Assembly: GCF_020564935.1 (NCBI RefSeq)
Contig: NZ_JAJCXB010000041.1
Span: forward strand, 1 to 64,000
Source: Streptomyces pinistramenti
GTDB lineage: Bacteria; Actinomycetota; Actinomycetes; Streptomycetales; Streptomycetaceae
DNA: 64,000 nucleotides
Direction: 5' to 3'
Shown here: piece by piece, positions 56,182-64,000 of the stretch
Layout: every line of letters begins with the position of its first letter
Position numbering within the stretch: the stretch's first letter is position 1
Position numbers and translations under genes: made by a program
Notes under the pieces: generated by a model
Told to the model about the DNA's origin: nothing
Seen by the model: only the letters and a program-made list of their open reading frames with translations
The model's database searches: none

Positions 56182-56814
56182 TCACACCCCCAGAGCCGCC
56201 GTAACCACCCGCCCCACCGCTGCCTCATCCCCCTCCAGCGACACATCTGCCGCCCCCTGCCGCCCGAACGCGAACAACGTCAACTCACCCGGCTCACCCA
56301 CCACCGTCACCACCGGCACCCCTCGCCGCGCCACCGCCACCCGCCCATCCGGTCGCCGCAGCACCAGCCCCACCGGCGACTTCCGCCCCAGCAGCCGCGC
56401 CATCTTCTCCAGGCGCGTCCACAAGGCGTCCGAGAACACGGGATCCAACGCCCGCGGCACCCAGTCCGGCTGAGCCCGGCGCACGTCCTCGGCATGGACG
56501 TAGAACTCGACGGTGTTCGACGCCTCGTCGATCTGCTTCAGGGCGAACGGCGACATCCGCGGCGGCCCGCTCCTGATCAGTCCGATCAGCTCGTCGAACG
56601 GCTTTTGCGCATACTCCGCCTGCACCCGCTCAAGACGCGCCGCCAACGGCTTGACGAAGAGCCCGCCCGCCGCGTCGGCACGCCGCTCCCGCACCACGAC
56701 GTGGGCGGCGAGATCCCGGGCCGTCCAGTCCGCGCACAGCGTCGGCGCCGAGGGGCCCGCGCTCTCCAACAGGTCGGCGAGGAGAAGCCGTTCACGCTTC
56801 GCATGGGTCGACAT
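56182..56814 (-). CDS. TIGR03085/MDMPI-like metal-binding protein
   Basis: 210-aa member of the mycothiol maleylpyruvate isomerase-like (DinB-fold) proteins: CADWTARDLAAHVVVRERR, EFYVHAEDVRRAQPDW with the metal-site histidines, and a C-terminal sterol-carrier-like domain (VGLVLRRPDGRVAV, PGELTLFAFGRQ). Possible role in mycothiol-dependent chemistry, unproven. TAGGCT lies six bases before the ATG: probably leaderless. Confidence 0.82.
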   Translation of the reverse strand: MSTHAKRERLLLADLLESAGPSAPTLCADWTARDLAAHVVVRERRADAAGGLFVKPLAARLERVQAEYAQKPFDELIGLIRSGPPRMSPFALKQIDEASNTVEFYVHAEDVRRAQPDWVPRALDPVFSDALWTRLEKMARLLGRKSPVGLVLRRPDGRVAVARRGVPVVTVVGEPGELTLFAFGRQGAADVSLEGDEAAVGRVVTAALGV

Positions 56815-56820
56815 ACGGCC

Positions 56821-56826
56821 AGCCTA
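56821..56826 (-). promoter_or_regulatory. -10 box of leaderless MDMPI-like gene
   Basis: Minus-strand TAGGCT six bases before ATG 56814, no ribosome binding site. Confidence 0.5.
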
Positions 56827-56917
56827 CGACCGCCTCCCGGCCCCTGCCACGCCACCGCACACCCACCCGCCCGGCGCCCCCGAACCCGTCCACGACCACC
56901 GCACCACCGCCCGCCGG

Positions 56918-57160
56918 TCATCCCCCCAGCACAACCCCCAGCACCACCGCCACCACCACGGCCGCCCCGAACACCGCCCCCAGCACCACCACGGCGACCT
57001 TCGCCGCCCGATCCGGATCGCCCTCCGGACACGGCCCGCCCTCCGGACACGGCCCGGCCCCCGGACACGGCCCGGCCCCCGGACACGGCCCGGCCCCCGG
57101 CCCCGGACACCCGGGCCCCTGGCACCCCGAAGGCGGAACGGACGGCTGCTGCGACGGCAT
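56918..57160 (-). CDS. Small Pro/Cys-repeat protein with C-terminal membrane helix
   Basis: 80-aa protein: an N-terminal region of Gly-Pro-Cys repeats (GPCPGA four to five times) followed by DPDRAAKVAVVVLG and one hydrophobic segment to the C-terminus. The DPDRAAK plus TM end looks like a real small membrane protein, but codon evidence is weak because of the repeats. ATG 57172 is an alternative start. Divergent from hisI. Function unknown. Confidence 0.45.
   Translation of the reverse strand: MPSQQPSVPPSGCQGPGCPGPGAGPCPGAGPCPGAGPCPEGGPCPEGDPDRAAKVAVVVLGAVFGAAVVVAVVLGVVLGG
57021..57092. repeat. Four tandem copies of an 18-bp unit
   Basis: Units of the form CCCTCCGGACACGGCCCG/GCCCCCGGACACGGCCCG run without gaps at 57021, 57039, 57057 and 57075, keeping frame and coding for the Gly-Pro-Cys repeat of the small minus-strand gene. 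Confidence 0.85.
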
Positions 57161-57241
57161 GGCAAGCAGCATGCCGCACACCCCCAGCCCCCGCACGCCC
57201 CGCACCCCGAGCGCCCCACCCGCCGACACCACCCGGCACGG

Positions 57242-57247
57242 CACAAT
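57242..57247 (+). promoter_or_regulatory. -10 box of leaderless hisI
   Basis: CACAAT six bases before ATG 57254; the same arrangement precedes the DUF2752 gene at 60382. Confidence 0.45.
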
Positions 57248-57253
57248 GGCCCC

Positions 57254-57664
57254 ATGAGCAGCCCCGCCCCCGAAACCACCGCCACCGGCCCCGCCGCCCC
57301 CGGCAGCACCGCCCTGGATCCCGCCGTCGCCGCCCGCATCAAGCACGGCCCCGACGGCCTCGTCCCCGCCATCGCCCAGCAGTACGACACCGGCGAGGTC
57401 CTGATGCTCGGCTGGATGGACGACGAGGCGCTGCACCGCACGCTCACCACAGGACGCTGCACGTACTGGTCCCGCAGCCGCCGCGAGTACTGGGTGAAGG
57501 GCGACACATCAGGACACGTCCAGCACGTCAGGTCCGTGGCCCTGGACTGCGACGCCGACACCGTCCTGGTCACCGTCGACCAGGTCGGCGCGGCCTGCCA
57601 CACCGGTGCCCGCACCTGCTTCGACGCGGACGTACTGATCACCGCACCCACCGCAGCCCAGTAG
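57254..57664 (+). CDS. hisI: HisI, phosphoribosyl-AMP cyclohydrolase
   Basis: Zinc/magnesium hydrolase opening the purine ring of phosphoribosyl-AMP. Seen: GEVLMLGWMDDEALHRTLTTG, YWSRSRREYWVKGDTSGH, LDCDADTVLV (Mg aspartates) and GAACHTGARTCF (zinc cysteines). 136 aa, monofunctional (no HisE domain). Away from the main his operon and just before trpE: its stop codon TAG forms part of the trpE -10. Confidence 0.95.
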   Translation: MSSPAPETTATGPAAPGSTALDPAVAARIKHGPDGLVPAIAQQYDTGEVLMLGWMDDEALHRTLTTGRCTYWSRSRREYWVKGDTSGHVQHVRSVALDCDADTVLVTVDQVGAACHTGARTCFDADVLITAPTAAQ

Positions 57665-57667
57665 GCT
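57662..57667 (+). promoter_or_regulatory. -10 box of trpE overlapping the hisI stop
   Basis: TAGGCT eight bases before ATG 57676; its TAG is the hisI stop codon. No ribosome binding site, so a leaderless trpE message is possible in addition to read-through from hisI. Confidence 0.45.
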
Positions 57668-57675
57668 CCGCTGCC

Positions 57676-59199
57676 ATGACCACGGGAACCACCGGCACCG
57701 CCACTCCGGACCTCGACACCTTCCGCACACTCGCCAAGGACCGCCGGGTCATCCCCGTCACCCGGCGCCTCCTCGCCGACGGCGACACCCCGGTGGGGCT
57801 CTACCGAAAACTCGCGGACGAACGCCCCGGCACCTTCCTCCTGGAGTCCGCCGAGAACGGCCGCACGTGGTCGCGCTACTCCTTCATCGGCGTCCGCAGC
57901 GCCGCGACGCTCACCGCACGCGAAGGCCGGGCCCACTGGCTCGGCACCCCGCCGGTCGGCGTGCCCACCGACGGCGACCCGCTCGCCGCCCTGCGCGCCA
58001 CCGTCGAGGCGCTGCACACCCCCCGCGACCTCCTGGAGGACGCGGGCCTGCCGCCCTTCACCGGCGGCATGGTCGGCTACCTCGGCTACGACATCGTGCG
58101 CCGCCTGGAGAAGATCGCCGAGCAGACCGACGACGAACTCCAACTGCCCGAACTGACCATGCTGCTCACCTCCGACCTCGCCGTCCTCGACCACTGGAAC
58201 GGCACGGTCTGGCTGATCGCCAACGCCATCAACCACAACGACCTCGACACCGGCGTCGACGAGGCGTACGCGGACGCGGTCGCCCGGCTCGACGCGATGG
58301 CCGACGACCTGTCCAGGCCCGCCCCCGCGAGCGCCGCCGCGCTCCCGCCGTCCGCGCTCCCGCCGTTCACCGCCAAGTGGGGCGGCGAGGCGTTCCAGGA
58401 GGCCGTCGAGGACGTCAAGGAGCGCATCCGGGCCGGCGAGGCGTTCCAGGTGGTGCCCTCCCAGCGCTTCGAAACCCCCTGCACGGCAAGCGCGTTGGAC
58501 GTCTACCGCGTCCTGCGGGCCACCAACCCCAGCCCCTACATGTACCTCTTCCGCTTCGAGGGCGGCGTGGACGTCGTCGGGTCCAGCCCGGAGGCGCTGG
58601 TCAAGGTCGAGGGCGGGCGGGCGACGGTGCACCCCATCGCCGGCACCCGCCCGCGCGGCGCCACCGTCCAGGAGGACCAGGCGCTCGCCGACGAGCTGAT
58701 GGGCGACCCCAAGGAACGCGCCGAGCACCTGATGCTCGTCGACCTGGGCCGCAACGACCTGGGCCGGGTCTGCGCGCCGGGCAGCGTCGAGGTCGTCGAC
58801 TTCATGTCCGTCGAGCGCTACAGCCACGTCATGCACATCGTCTCGACCGTCACCGGACGCGTCGCCGACGGCCGCACCGCCTTCGACGTGCTCACCGCCT
58901 GCTTCCCCGCCGGCACCCTCTCCGGCGCCCCCAAGCCGCGCGCCCTCCAGATCATCGAGGAGCTGGAGCCGACCCGGCGCGGCCTGTACGGCGGCTGCGT
59001 CGGCTACCTCGACTTCGCCGGCGACTCCGACACCGCCATCGCGATCCGCACCGCCCTGCTGCGCGACGGCACCGCGTACGTGCAGGCAGGCGCCGGTGTC
59101 GTCGCCGACTCCGACCCGGTCGCCGAGGACACCGAGTGCCGCAACAAGGCGGCCGCCGTGCTGCGCGCCGTACACACCGCCAACCACCTCGGCGGCTGA
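57676..59199 (+). CDS. trpE: TrpE, anthranilate synthase component I
   Basis: Chorismate-using enzyme of tryptophan synthesis, 507 aa. Seen: LLESAENGRTWSRYSFIG with the Trp feedback-inhibition region, PFTGGMVGYLGYD, QVVPSQRFETP, NPSPYMYLFRFE, PIAGTRPRG, DELMGDPKERAEHLMLVDLGRNDLGRV and PAGTLSGAPKPRALQIIEEL. Full set of chorismate-binding motifs. No leader peptide fits in the 11 bp before the start. Its glutaminase partner (trpG) is not in this window. Confidence 0.96.
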   Translation: MTTGTTGTATPDLDTFRTLAKDRRVIPVTRRLLADGDTPVGLYRKLADERPGTFLLESAENGRTWSRYSFIGVRSAATLTAREGRAHWLGTPPVGVPTDGDPLAALRATVEALHTPRDLLEDAGLPPFTGGMVGYLGYDIVRRLEKIAEQTDDELQLPELTMLLTSDLAVLDHWNGTVWLIANAINHNDLDTGVDEAYADAVARLDAMADDLSRPAPASAAALPPSALPPFTAKWGGEAFQEAVEDVKERIRAGEAFQVVPSQRFETPCTASALDVYRVLRATNPSPYMYLFRFEGGVDVVGSSPEALVKVEGGRATVHPIAGTRPRGATVQEDQALADELMGDPKERAEHLMLVDLGRNDLGRVCAPGSVEVVDFMSVERYSHVMHIVSTVTGRVADGRTAFDVLTACFPAGTLSGAPKPRALQIIEELEPTRRGLYGGCVGYLDFAGDSDTAIAIRTALLRDGTAYVQAGAGVVADSDPVAEDTECRNKAAAVLRAVHTANHLGG

Positions 59200-59265
59200 C
59201 CTACGCCGCCGGGTGCGGGCCACCCCGCGCCCGGCCGCCGCGGGCCGTACGCGATAGTGGTACCC

Positions 59266-59916
59266 GTGAGTGCCGCACCCCAGCCCCGTACAGACGCCGA
59301 GCCCGCGCCGGCCGTTGCCCCGCCCCGCAGTGCCCGGCGCAGCCTCGCCGCCGCGCTGCTGCTCGGCGCCGCCGGTGCCGGCCTCGCACTGCTCGCCTCC
59401 GGCCGCACCTGGGCCCGTGGCACGGCCGTCCTGGCCCAGGGCGACCTGCCGCGCACCGTGTCCGGCACGGACGTGACCGGCGTGCCCGGCGCGCTCGCCG
59501 TCGTCGGCCTCGCCGCCCTGGTCGCCGTCTTCGCGGTACGCCGGGCCGGCCGGTACGCCGTCGCCGCGCTGCTCGCGCTCAGCGGCCTGGGCATCGCGGT
59601 CGCCGCGGCGGCCGGCAACTCCGACAATGCGGCGCTGCGCGAGAAGGCCGCCACCGCGGTCGGCCTGTCCGGAACCGATGTGCATCACGTCACGCACACC
59701 CTGTGGCCCTGGGTGACCTTTGCGGGCGGTGCACTGCTGTTGATCGCCGGGCTGCTCGCCGTGTTCTGCGGGCGCCACTGGCCTGCGATGTCGGGCCGTT
59801 ACGAGCGCACGGCGGGCGGCGCCCGCGGCCCGCGCCGCGCCGCGCAGGTGCCGGACCCGGACCGCCCCGAGGAGATCTGGAAGTCCCTCGACCGCGGTGA
59901 GGATCCGACCCGGTAG
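59266..59916 (+). CDS. Trp biosynthesis-associated membrane protein (TIGR02234)
   Basis: 216-aa protein with four transmembrane segments (about residues 25-45, 75-93, 98-116, 145-168), a WARG-containing loop, and a cytoplasmic C-terminus ending DPDRPEEIWKSLDRGEDPTR. The family is found next to trp genes in actinobacteria, function unproven. GTG 59266 has GATAGT seven bases upstream and no ribosome binding site. Confidence 0.85.
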   Translation: MSAAPQPRTDAEPAPAVAPPRSARRSLAAALLLGAAGAGLALLASGRTWARGTAVLAQGDLPRTVSGTDVTGVPGALAVVGLAALVAVFAVRRAGRYAVAALLALSGLGIAVAAAAGNSDNAALREKAATAVGLSGTDVHHVTHTLWPWVTFAGGALLLIAGLLAVFCGRHWPAMSGRYERTAGGARGPRRAAQVPDPDRPEEIWKSLDRGEDPTR

Positions 59917-60002
59917 CCGTGCCCCGTCCGGCATCGGTGACAATGGACGACGAGGTATCACCGCGCCCCGACCCCGGCGCGATAGAGCTACGAGGAGCAT
60001 TC

Positions 60003-60242
60003 ATGTCGAGCAGTGGCCACGGGCACACCCCCGCCGCATGGACCGGCGTCATCATTTCGTTCATCGGCTTCTGTGTCGCGGGCGCCTTCATCGTGATGGC
60101 GAACGTGCCCGGATTCTGGGCGGGCATGGTCCTGATCGGCCTCGGTGCCGTCGTCGGTGGCCTGATGCGCGTGGCCGGCCTCGGCGCGGCCCCGAAGCGC
60201 GTGGCGAAGCCCGCGCCCAAGGTCCAGCCGCAGGAAGGCTGA
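60003..60242 (+). CDS. HGxxPAAW-family small membrane protein
   Basis: 79-aa protein with the motif HGHTPAAW that names the family, two transmembrane helices (about residues 15-37 and 42-60) and a Lys/Pro/Ala tail. Conserved in streptomycetes between trpE and trpC; function unknown. The ATG has a good GAGGAGC site. Confidence 0.88.
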   Translation: MSSSGHGHTPAAWTGVIISFIGFCVAGAFIVMANVPGFWAGMVLIGLGAVVGGLMRVAGLGAAPKRVAKPAPKVQPQEG

Positions 60243-60369
60243 CCGGCAGCTCGTCCGGCGCCGGGCCCCGGCCCCACGACCGCAGCACCTCACCGAAGGC
60301 GCCGCTCCCCGGCCCCCGTCGTACGCCCCGTACGGAGGCCGAGAAGCTGCGCCTTCGCGCATGCCGCAG

Positions 60370-60375
60370 CACAAT
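60370..60375 (+). promoter_or_regulatory. -10 box of leaderless DUF2752 gene
   Basis: CACAAT six bases before GTG 60382. The 139 bp before the GTG hold no other gene. Confidence 0.45.
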
Positions 60376-60381
60376 CGCAGC

Positions 60382-60870
60382 GTGAGTGAATCCGTGGCGC
60401 AGGTCCGGCCGGAACCCGCCGCACCCCTCCGCGACAGCACCCCCGCGCCCACCGCGCCGGCCCGGTCCGGCGGCCCGCTCCGCAGACTGACCGCGCCCCT
60501 GGGCGTCCTGGCGGCCTGCGCCGCCGCCTTCGGCTACGTCGGCGCCGTCGACCCGAACCACCCGGGCCACTACCCCGTCTGCCCGCTGCTGCATCTCACC
60601 GGCATCTACTGCCCCGCCTGCGGCGGCCTGCGCAGCGCGCACGCGGTGGCGCACGGCGATCTCGTCACCGCGCTCGGTGCCAACGCCCCGGCGGTGGCCG
60701 GCTACGCCGCCTGCGCCGTGTTCTGGGTGGTGTGGACACTCCGTGCGGCGCGCGGCCTGCCGACCGCGCGGCCGCGGCCGCGCGCCGTCCACTGGTGGGC
60801 GGCCGGCGCCCTGCTGCTGGCCTTCACGGCCGTCCGCAACCTCCCCTTCGGCACCGCCCTGACGCCGTGA
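60382..60870 (+). CDS. DUF2752 membrane protein
   Basis: 162-aa protein with three transmembrane segments and the DUF2752 signature CPLLHLTGIYCPACGGLRSAHAVAHGD, in which the CPxCG cysteines may bind metal or form a disulfide. Function unknown. GTG 60382 was chosen over ATG 60361 because of the -10 hexamer at leaderless distance. Near trp genes in streptomycetes. Confidence 0.82.
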   Translation: MSESVAQVRPEPAAPLRDSTPAPTAPARSGGPLRRLTAPLGVLAACAAAFGYVGAVDPNHPGHYPVCPLLHLTGIYCPACGGLRSAHAVAHGDLVTALGANAPAVAGYAACAVFWVVWTLRAARGLPTARPRPRAVHWWAAGALLLAFTAVRNLPFGTALTP

Positions 60871-60905
60871 CCTGCGGCCACTCGTCACCTGAGTGTCACC
60901 CGCAG

Positions 60906-60980
60906 ATGTCCAGGTGGTGGGACCACGGTCCACCGGATGCGGGACCTCGGCCCCCGGCCGGATACCATCGAAGAGCCTGA
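60906..60980 (+). CDS. Candidate 24-codon leader peptide with tandem Trp codons
   Basis: Short frame MSRWWDHGPP... ending 61 bp before trpC, with two adjacent TGG codons at 60915-60920 in the gap before a tryptophan operon, as in trp attenuators. Against it: no clear ribosome binding site, no -10 box upstream, a better -10 (TACCAT, 60963-60968) downstream, and only a weak, U-less hairpin. Treat as a guess. Confidence 0.25.
   Translation: MSRWWDHGPPDAGPRPPAGYHRRA
60963..60968 (+). promoter_or_regulatory. Candidate -10 box of trpC
   Basis: TACCAT about 73 bp before the trpC GTG; a transcript starting near 60975 would carry the AAGGAGG site and no leader peptide. Confidence 0.4.
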
Positions 60981-61041
60981 GGGACGTATCCCGCCCCCTG
61001 GGCGACTGTCCCCTCCACCGTTCTAGAAGGAGGCCGCTCGC

Positions 61042-61851
61042 GTGAGTGTGCTCGACGAGATCATCGACGGAGTCCGCGCCGACCTCGCCGAGCGGCAGGC
61101 GCGCGTCAGCCTCGACGAGCTGAAGGAGCGCGCCCGCAAGGCCCGCCCGGCCAAGGACGGTGTCGCCGCCCTCAAGGGCGAGAGTGTCACGGTGATCTGC
61201 GAGGTCAAGCGCTCCAGCCCCTCCAAGGGCGCGCTGGCCGCGATTGCCGACCCGGCAGGACTGGCCGCCGACTACGAAGCGGGCGGCGCCGCGGTCATCT
61301 CCGTACTCACCGAACAGCGCAAGTTCGGCGGCTCGCTGGCCGACCTCGAAGCGGTCCGCGCCAAGGTCGACATCCCCGTCCTGCGCAAGGACTTCATCGT
61401 CACCGCCTACCAGCTGTGGGAGGCCCGCGCGCACGGCGCCGACCTGGCGCTGCTGATCGTCGCCGCGCTGGAGCAGGAGGCGCTGGTCTCGCTCATCGAG
61501 CGGGCCGAGTCGATCGGCCTGACGCCGCTGGTCGAGGCGCACGACGAGGAAGAGGCCGCACGGGCGGTCGACGCCGGCGCCCGGATCATCGGCGTCAACG
61601 CGCGCAACCTCAAGACCCTGGAGGTCGACCGCGGCAACTTCGCCCGGATCGCCCCCGAGATCCCCGACCACATCGTCAAGATCGCCGAGTCCGGGGTGCG
61701 CGGCCCGCACGACCTGATCGCGTACGCCAACGACGGCGCGGACGCCGTCCTCGTCGGCGAGTCCCTCGTCACCGGCAAGGACCCCAGGACCGCCGTCGCC
61801 GACCTGGTCGCGGCGGGCTCCCACCCGGCGATCCGGCACGGCCGGTCCTGA
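61042..61851 (+). CDS. trpC: TrpC, indole-3-glycerol-phosphate synthase
   Basis: TIM-barrel lyase/cyclase, 269 aa. Seen: VICEVKRSSPSKGALAAI with the catalytic lysine, ISVLTEQRKFGGSL, VLRKDFIVTAYQ with the second lysine, LVEAHDEEEAARAV, GVNARNLKTLEVD and IAESGVRGPHD. Strong GGAGG site. Followed by trpM after 25 bp. Confidence 0.96.
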   Translation: MSVLDEIIDGVRADLAERQARVSLDELKERARKARPAKDGVAALKGESVTVICEVKRSSPSKGALAAIADPAGLAADYEAGGAAVISVLTEQRKFGGSLADLEAVRAKVDIPVLRKDFIVTAYQLWEARAHGADLALLIVAALEQEALVSLIERAESIGLTPLVEAHDEEEAARAVDAGARIIGVNARNLKTLEVDRGNFARIAPEIPDHIVKIAESGVRGPHDLIAYANDGADAVLVGESLVTGKDPRTAVADLVAAGSHPAIRHGRS

Positions 61852-61876
61852 CCGGCGCCGGCACGGGAACACCGAC

Positions 61877-62173
61877 ATGACCGCAGCCGCCACCGGCACC
61901 CGCCGCCCCGCCCGGGACACCCTCCCGGGTCCGGCGGGCGCGCGCGCCCTGGCGGCTGCCGTCCGGCTGCCGTATCCGGTAGCCGGGCCCCGCGCGCGTA
62001 CGGCGGCGTCCCACCGGGCCGGCGCGCGGCCGAGCCGCTGCGCGCTGCCGCCCTGGCACCGTGGCTGCCGGGCACCCGCCCGCCGCATCCACGGCCGCCG
62101 GGTCAGGTACCACATCGGCTCCGAGCCGGGCCAGATCAACGGCATGCGATGGCGCCGGGAGACCGCGGGCTGA
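61877..62173 (+). CDS. trpM: TrpM, streptomycete Trp-metabolism modulator
   Basis: 98-aa basic protein; the C-terminal part (GRRVRYHIGSEPGQINGMRWRR) matches what I recall of TrpM, a small protein unique to streptomycetes located between trpC and trpB and reported to modulate tryptophan synthesis and differentiation. The N-terminal half is low-complexity and the start (ATG 61877) is tentative; a shorter version starting within the frame is possible. 356 bp without a clear gene follow. Confidence 0.75.
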   Translation: MTAAATGTRRPARDTLPGPAGARALAAAVRLPYPVAGPRARTAASHRAGARPSRCALPPWHRGCRAPARRIHGRRVRYHIGSEPGQINGMRWRRETAG

Positions 62174-62529
62174 GACGCGGCTGGGCTGCGGCGTAGGCCG
62201 AAGCCGCGGCCGGGTGCGGTACGGATCGGGCGTGGTTCGCGCTGGAGCGGTTCGGGCCGACCGGACCTGGGCTGAAGGTTGTCCGGGCCGGAGCTTTCCG
62301 GGCCGGGTGCAGTCCCCCACCCCCGTAGGGGCGAGGGGGCGGTCCCGTGCTCCGCTCGGCGCCCGCACCGGTTCCGCCGGCCGCGTCCGGCCCCGCTTTC
62401 CGTCCGGCGCCCGCCCGGCTCCGCTCGTCACGCGCCGGGCTCGCGGACACTCCGCCATACCCACACTTTCCCGATATTCCAGACATCCCAGATCTCCGGG
62501 GCGTTCGCCCCGGCCTAGGAGCGCGTCAG
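62174..62529 (+). other. Gene-free gap between trpM and trpB
   Basis: 356 bp. Contains a C/G-only hairpin at 62314-62339 (CCCCC-A-CCCCC, GTA loop, GGGG-CGA-GGGGG) that could terminate or attenuate, then a pocket of lower GC at about 62455-62500 (CCGATATTCCAGACATCCC) that may hold a trpB promoter. Open frames here are explained by base composition. No tandem Trp codons. Confidence 0.55.
62314..62339 (+). terminator. Hairpin between trpM and trpB
   Basis: Two-part stem of 4-5 and 5 G-C pairs with an internal loop and GTA apex; no U-tract. Confidence 0.4.
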
Positions 62530-63779
<1,250 letters not shown>

Positions 63780-63780
<1 letters not shown>

Positions 63781-64000
63781 TGGCGGGCAATTCGGGCACA
63801 CCGGGCAACATCGCGCTGCTGGAATCGGTGCTGGCGGGCGCCCGCGCCGAGAGGCGGGCCGCGCTCGTCGGCTACCTCCCGGCCGGCTTCCCGTCCGTGG
63901 ACGGCGGCATCCGCGCGGTGACGGCCATGCTGGAGGGCGGCTGCGACGTCGTCGAGGTCGGGCTGCCGCACAGCGACCCGGTCCTGGACGGGCCGGTCAT
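63780..64000 (+). CDS. trpA: TrpA, tryptophan synthase alpha subunit (3' end cut by window)
   Basis: First 73 codons of the indole-3-glycerol-phosphate lyase that passes indole to TrpB. Seen: AALVGYLPAGFPSVDGGIRAV and VVEVGLPHSDPVLDGPVI with the catalytic glutamate. ATG 63780 shares one base with the trpB stop (TGATG). Confidence 0.95.

Noticed and set aside
60901..61041. Classic intrinsic terminator of a trp attenuator
   Set aside because: Only short, overlapping GGTGG/CCACC and GGGAC/GTCCC pairings and no U-tract; insufficient to call a terminator.

Overview
The window is 64 kb of a very GC-rich (about 72% by eye) actinomycete chromosome, almost certainly Streptomyces or a close relative. 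The reasons are the gene order of the division cluster (ftsI-murE-murF-mraY-murD-ftsW-murG-ftsQ-ftsZ-pgeF-ylmE-sepF-ylmG-divIVA, without ftsA or murC), the bifunctional PriA in place of separate HisA and TrpF, the streptomycete-only TrpM, a small HGxxPAAW membrane protein next to trpE, GTG/TTG starts, and many apparently leaderless promoters. It is core chromosome: I see no insertion sequence, prophage, CRISPR array, tRNA or rRNA.

Region by region. (1) 1-16.3 kb: division and cell wall (dcw) cluster, all on the plus strand, with a regulated gap in front of ftsZ (candidate BldD box, several inverted repeats) and a very strong terminator after divIVA. (2) 16.5-20.0 kb: ileS on the minus strand with a full T-box leader carrying an ATC specifier and a Shine-Dalgarno sequestering helix. 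(3) 20.2-24.5 kb: a DksA/TraR zinc-finger protein with a histone-H1-like tail, lspA, rluD and a CPA1 sodium/proton antiporter. (4) 24.5-33.1 kb: mostly minus-strand envelope genes: MscS channel, PhoD phosphatase, two tandem copies of a pair made of a membrane protein and a DsbA-like thiol protein, and a DUF2252 kinase-fold protein; a dienelactone hydrolase lies on the plus strand. (5) 33.3-42.8 kb: dnaE, a NYN-domain protein, an ABC-2 exporter, YbaK and a LON-domain protein. (6) 43-50.6 kb: a beta-helix/membrane protein of unknown function divergent from the operon hisD-C-B-(small membrane protein)-H-priA-ridA-hisF. (7) 50.6-56.2 kb: an accessory-looking block holding a three-gene cobalt-type nitrile hydratase with a split beta subunit, a three-subunit succinate dehydrogenase/fumarate reductase and a divergent LysR regulator. 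(8) 56.2-64 kb: an MDMPI-like protein, hisI, trpE, a Trp-associated membrane protein, HGxxPAAW and DUF2752 proteins, then trpC-trpM-trpB-trpA (trpA cut by the window end).

How it works together. The first block makes lipid II precursors (MurE, MurF, MurD, MraY, MurG), polymerises and crosslinks septal peptidoglycan (FtsW, FtsI), builds the Z-ring (FtsZ, FtsQ, SepF), proofreads muropeptides (PgeF) and drives tip growth (DivIVA). The his and trp blocks share PriA, which serves both pathways, and RidA, which removes reactive imine by-products. The least ordinary content is the split nitrile hydratase, the duplicated membrane/DsbA-like pairs with inverted repeats at their start codons, a 17-bp perfect palindrome in front of hisD, and the T-box on ileS.
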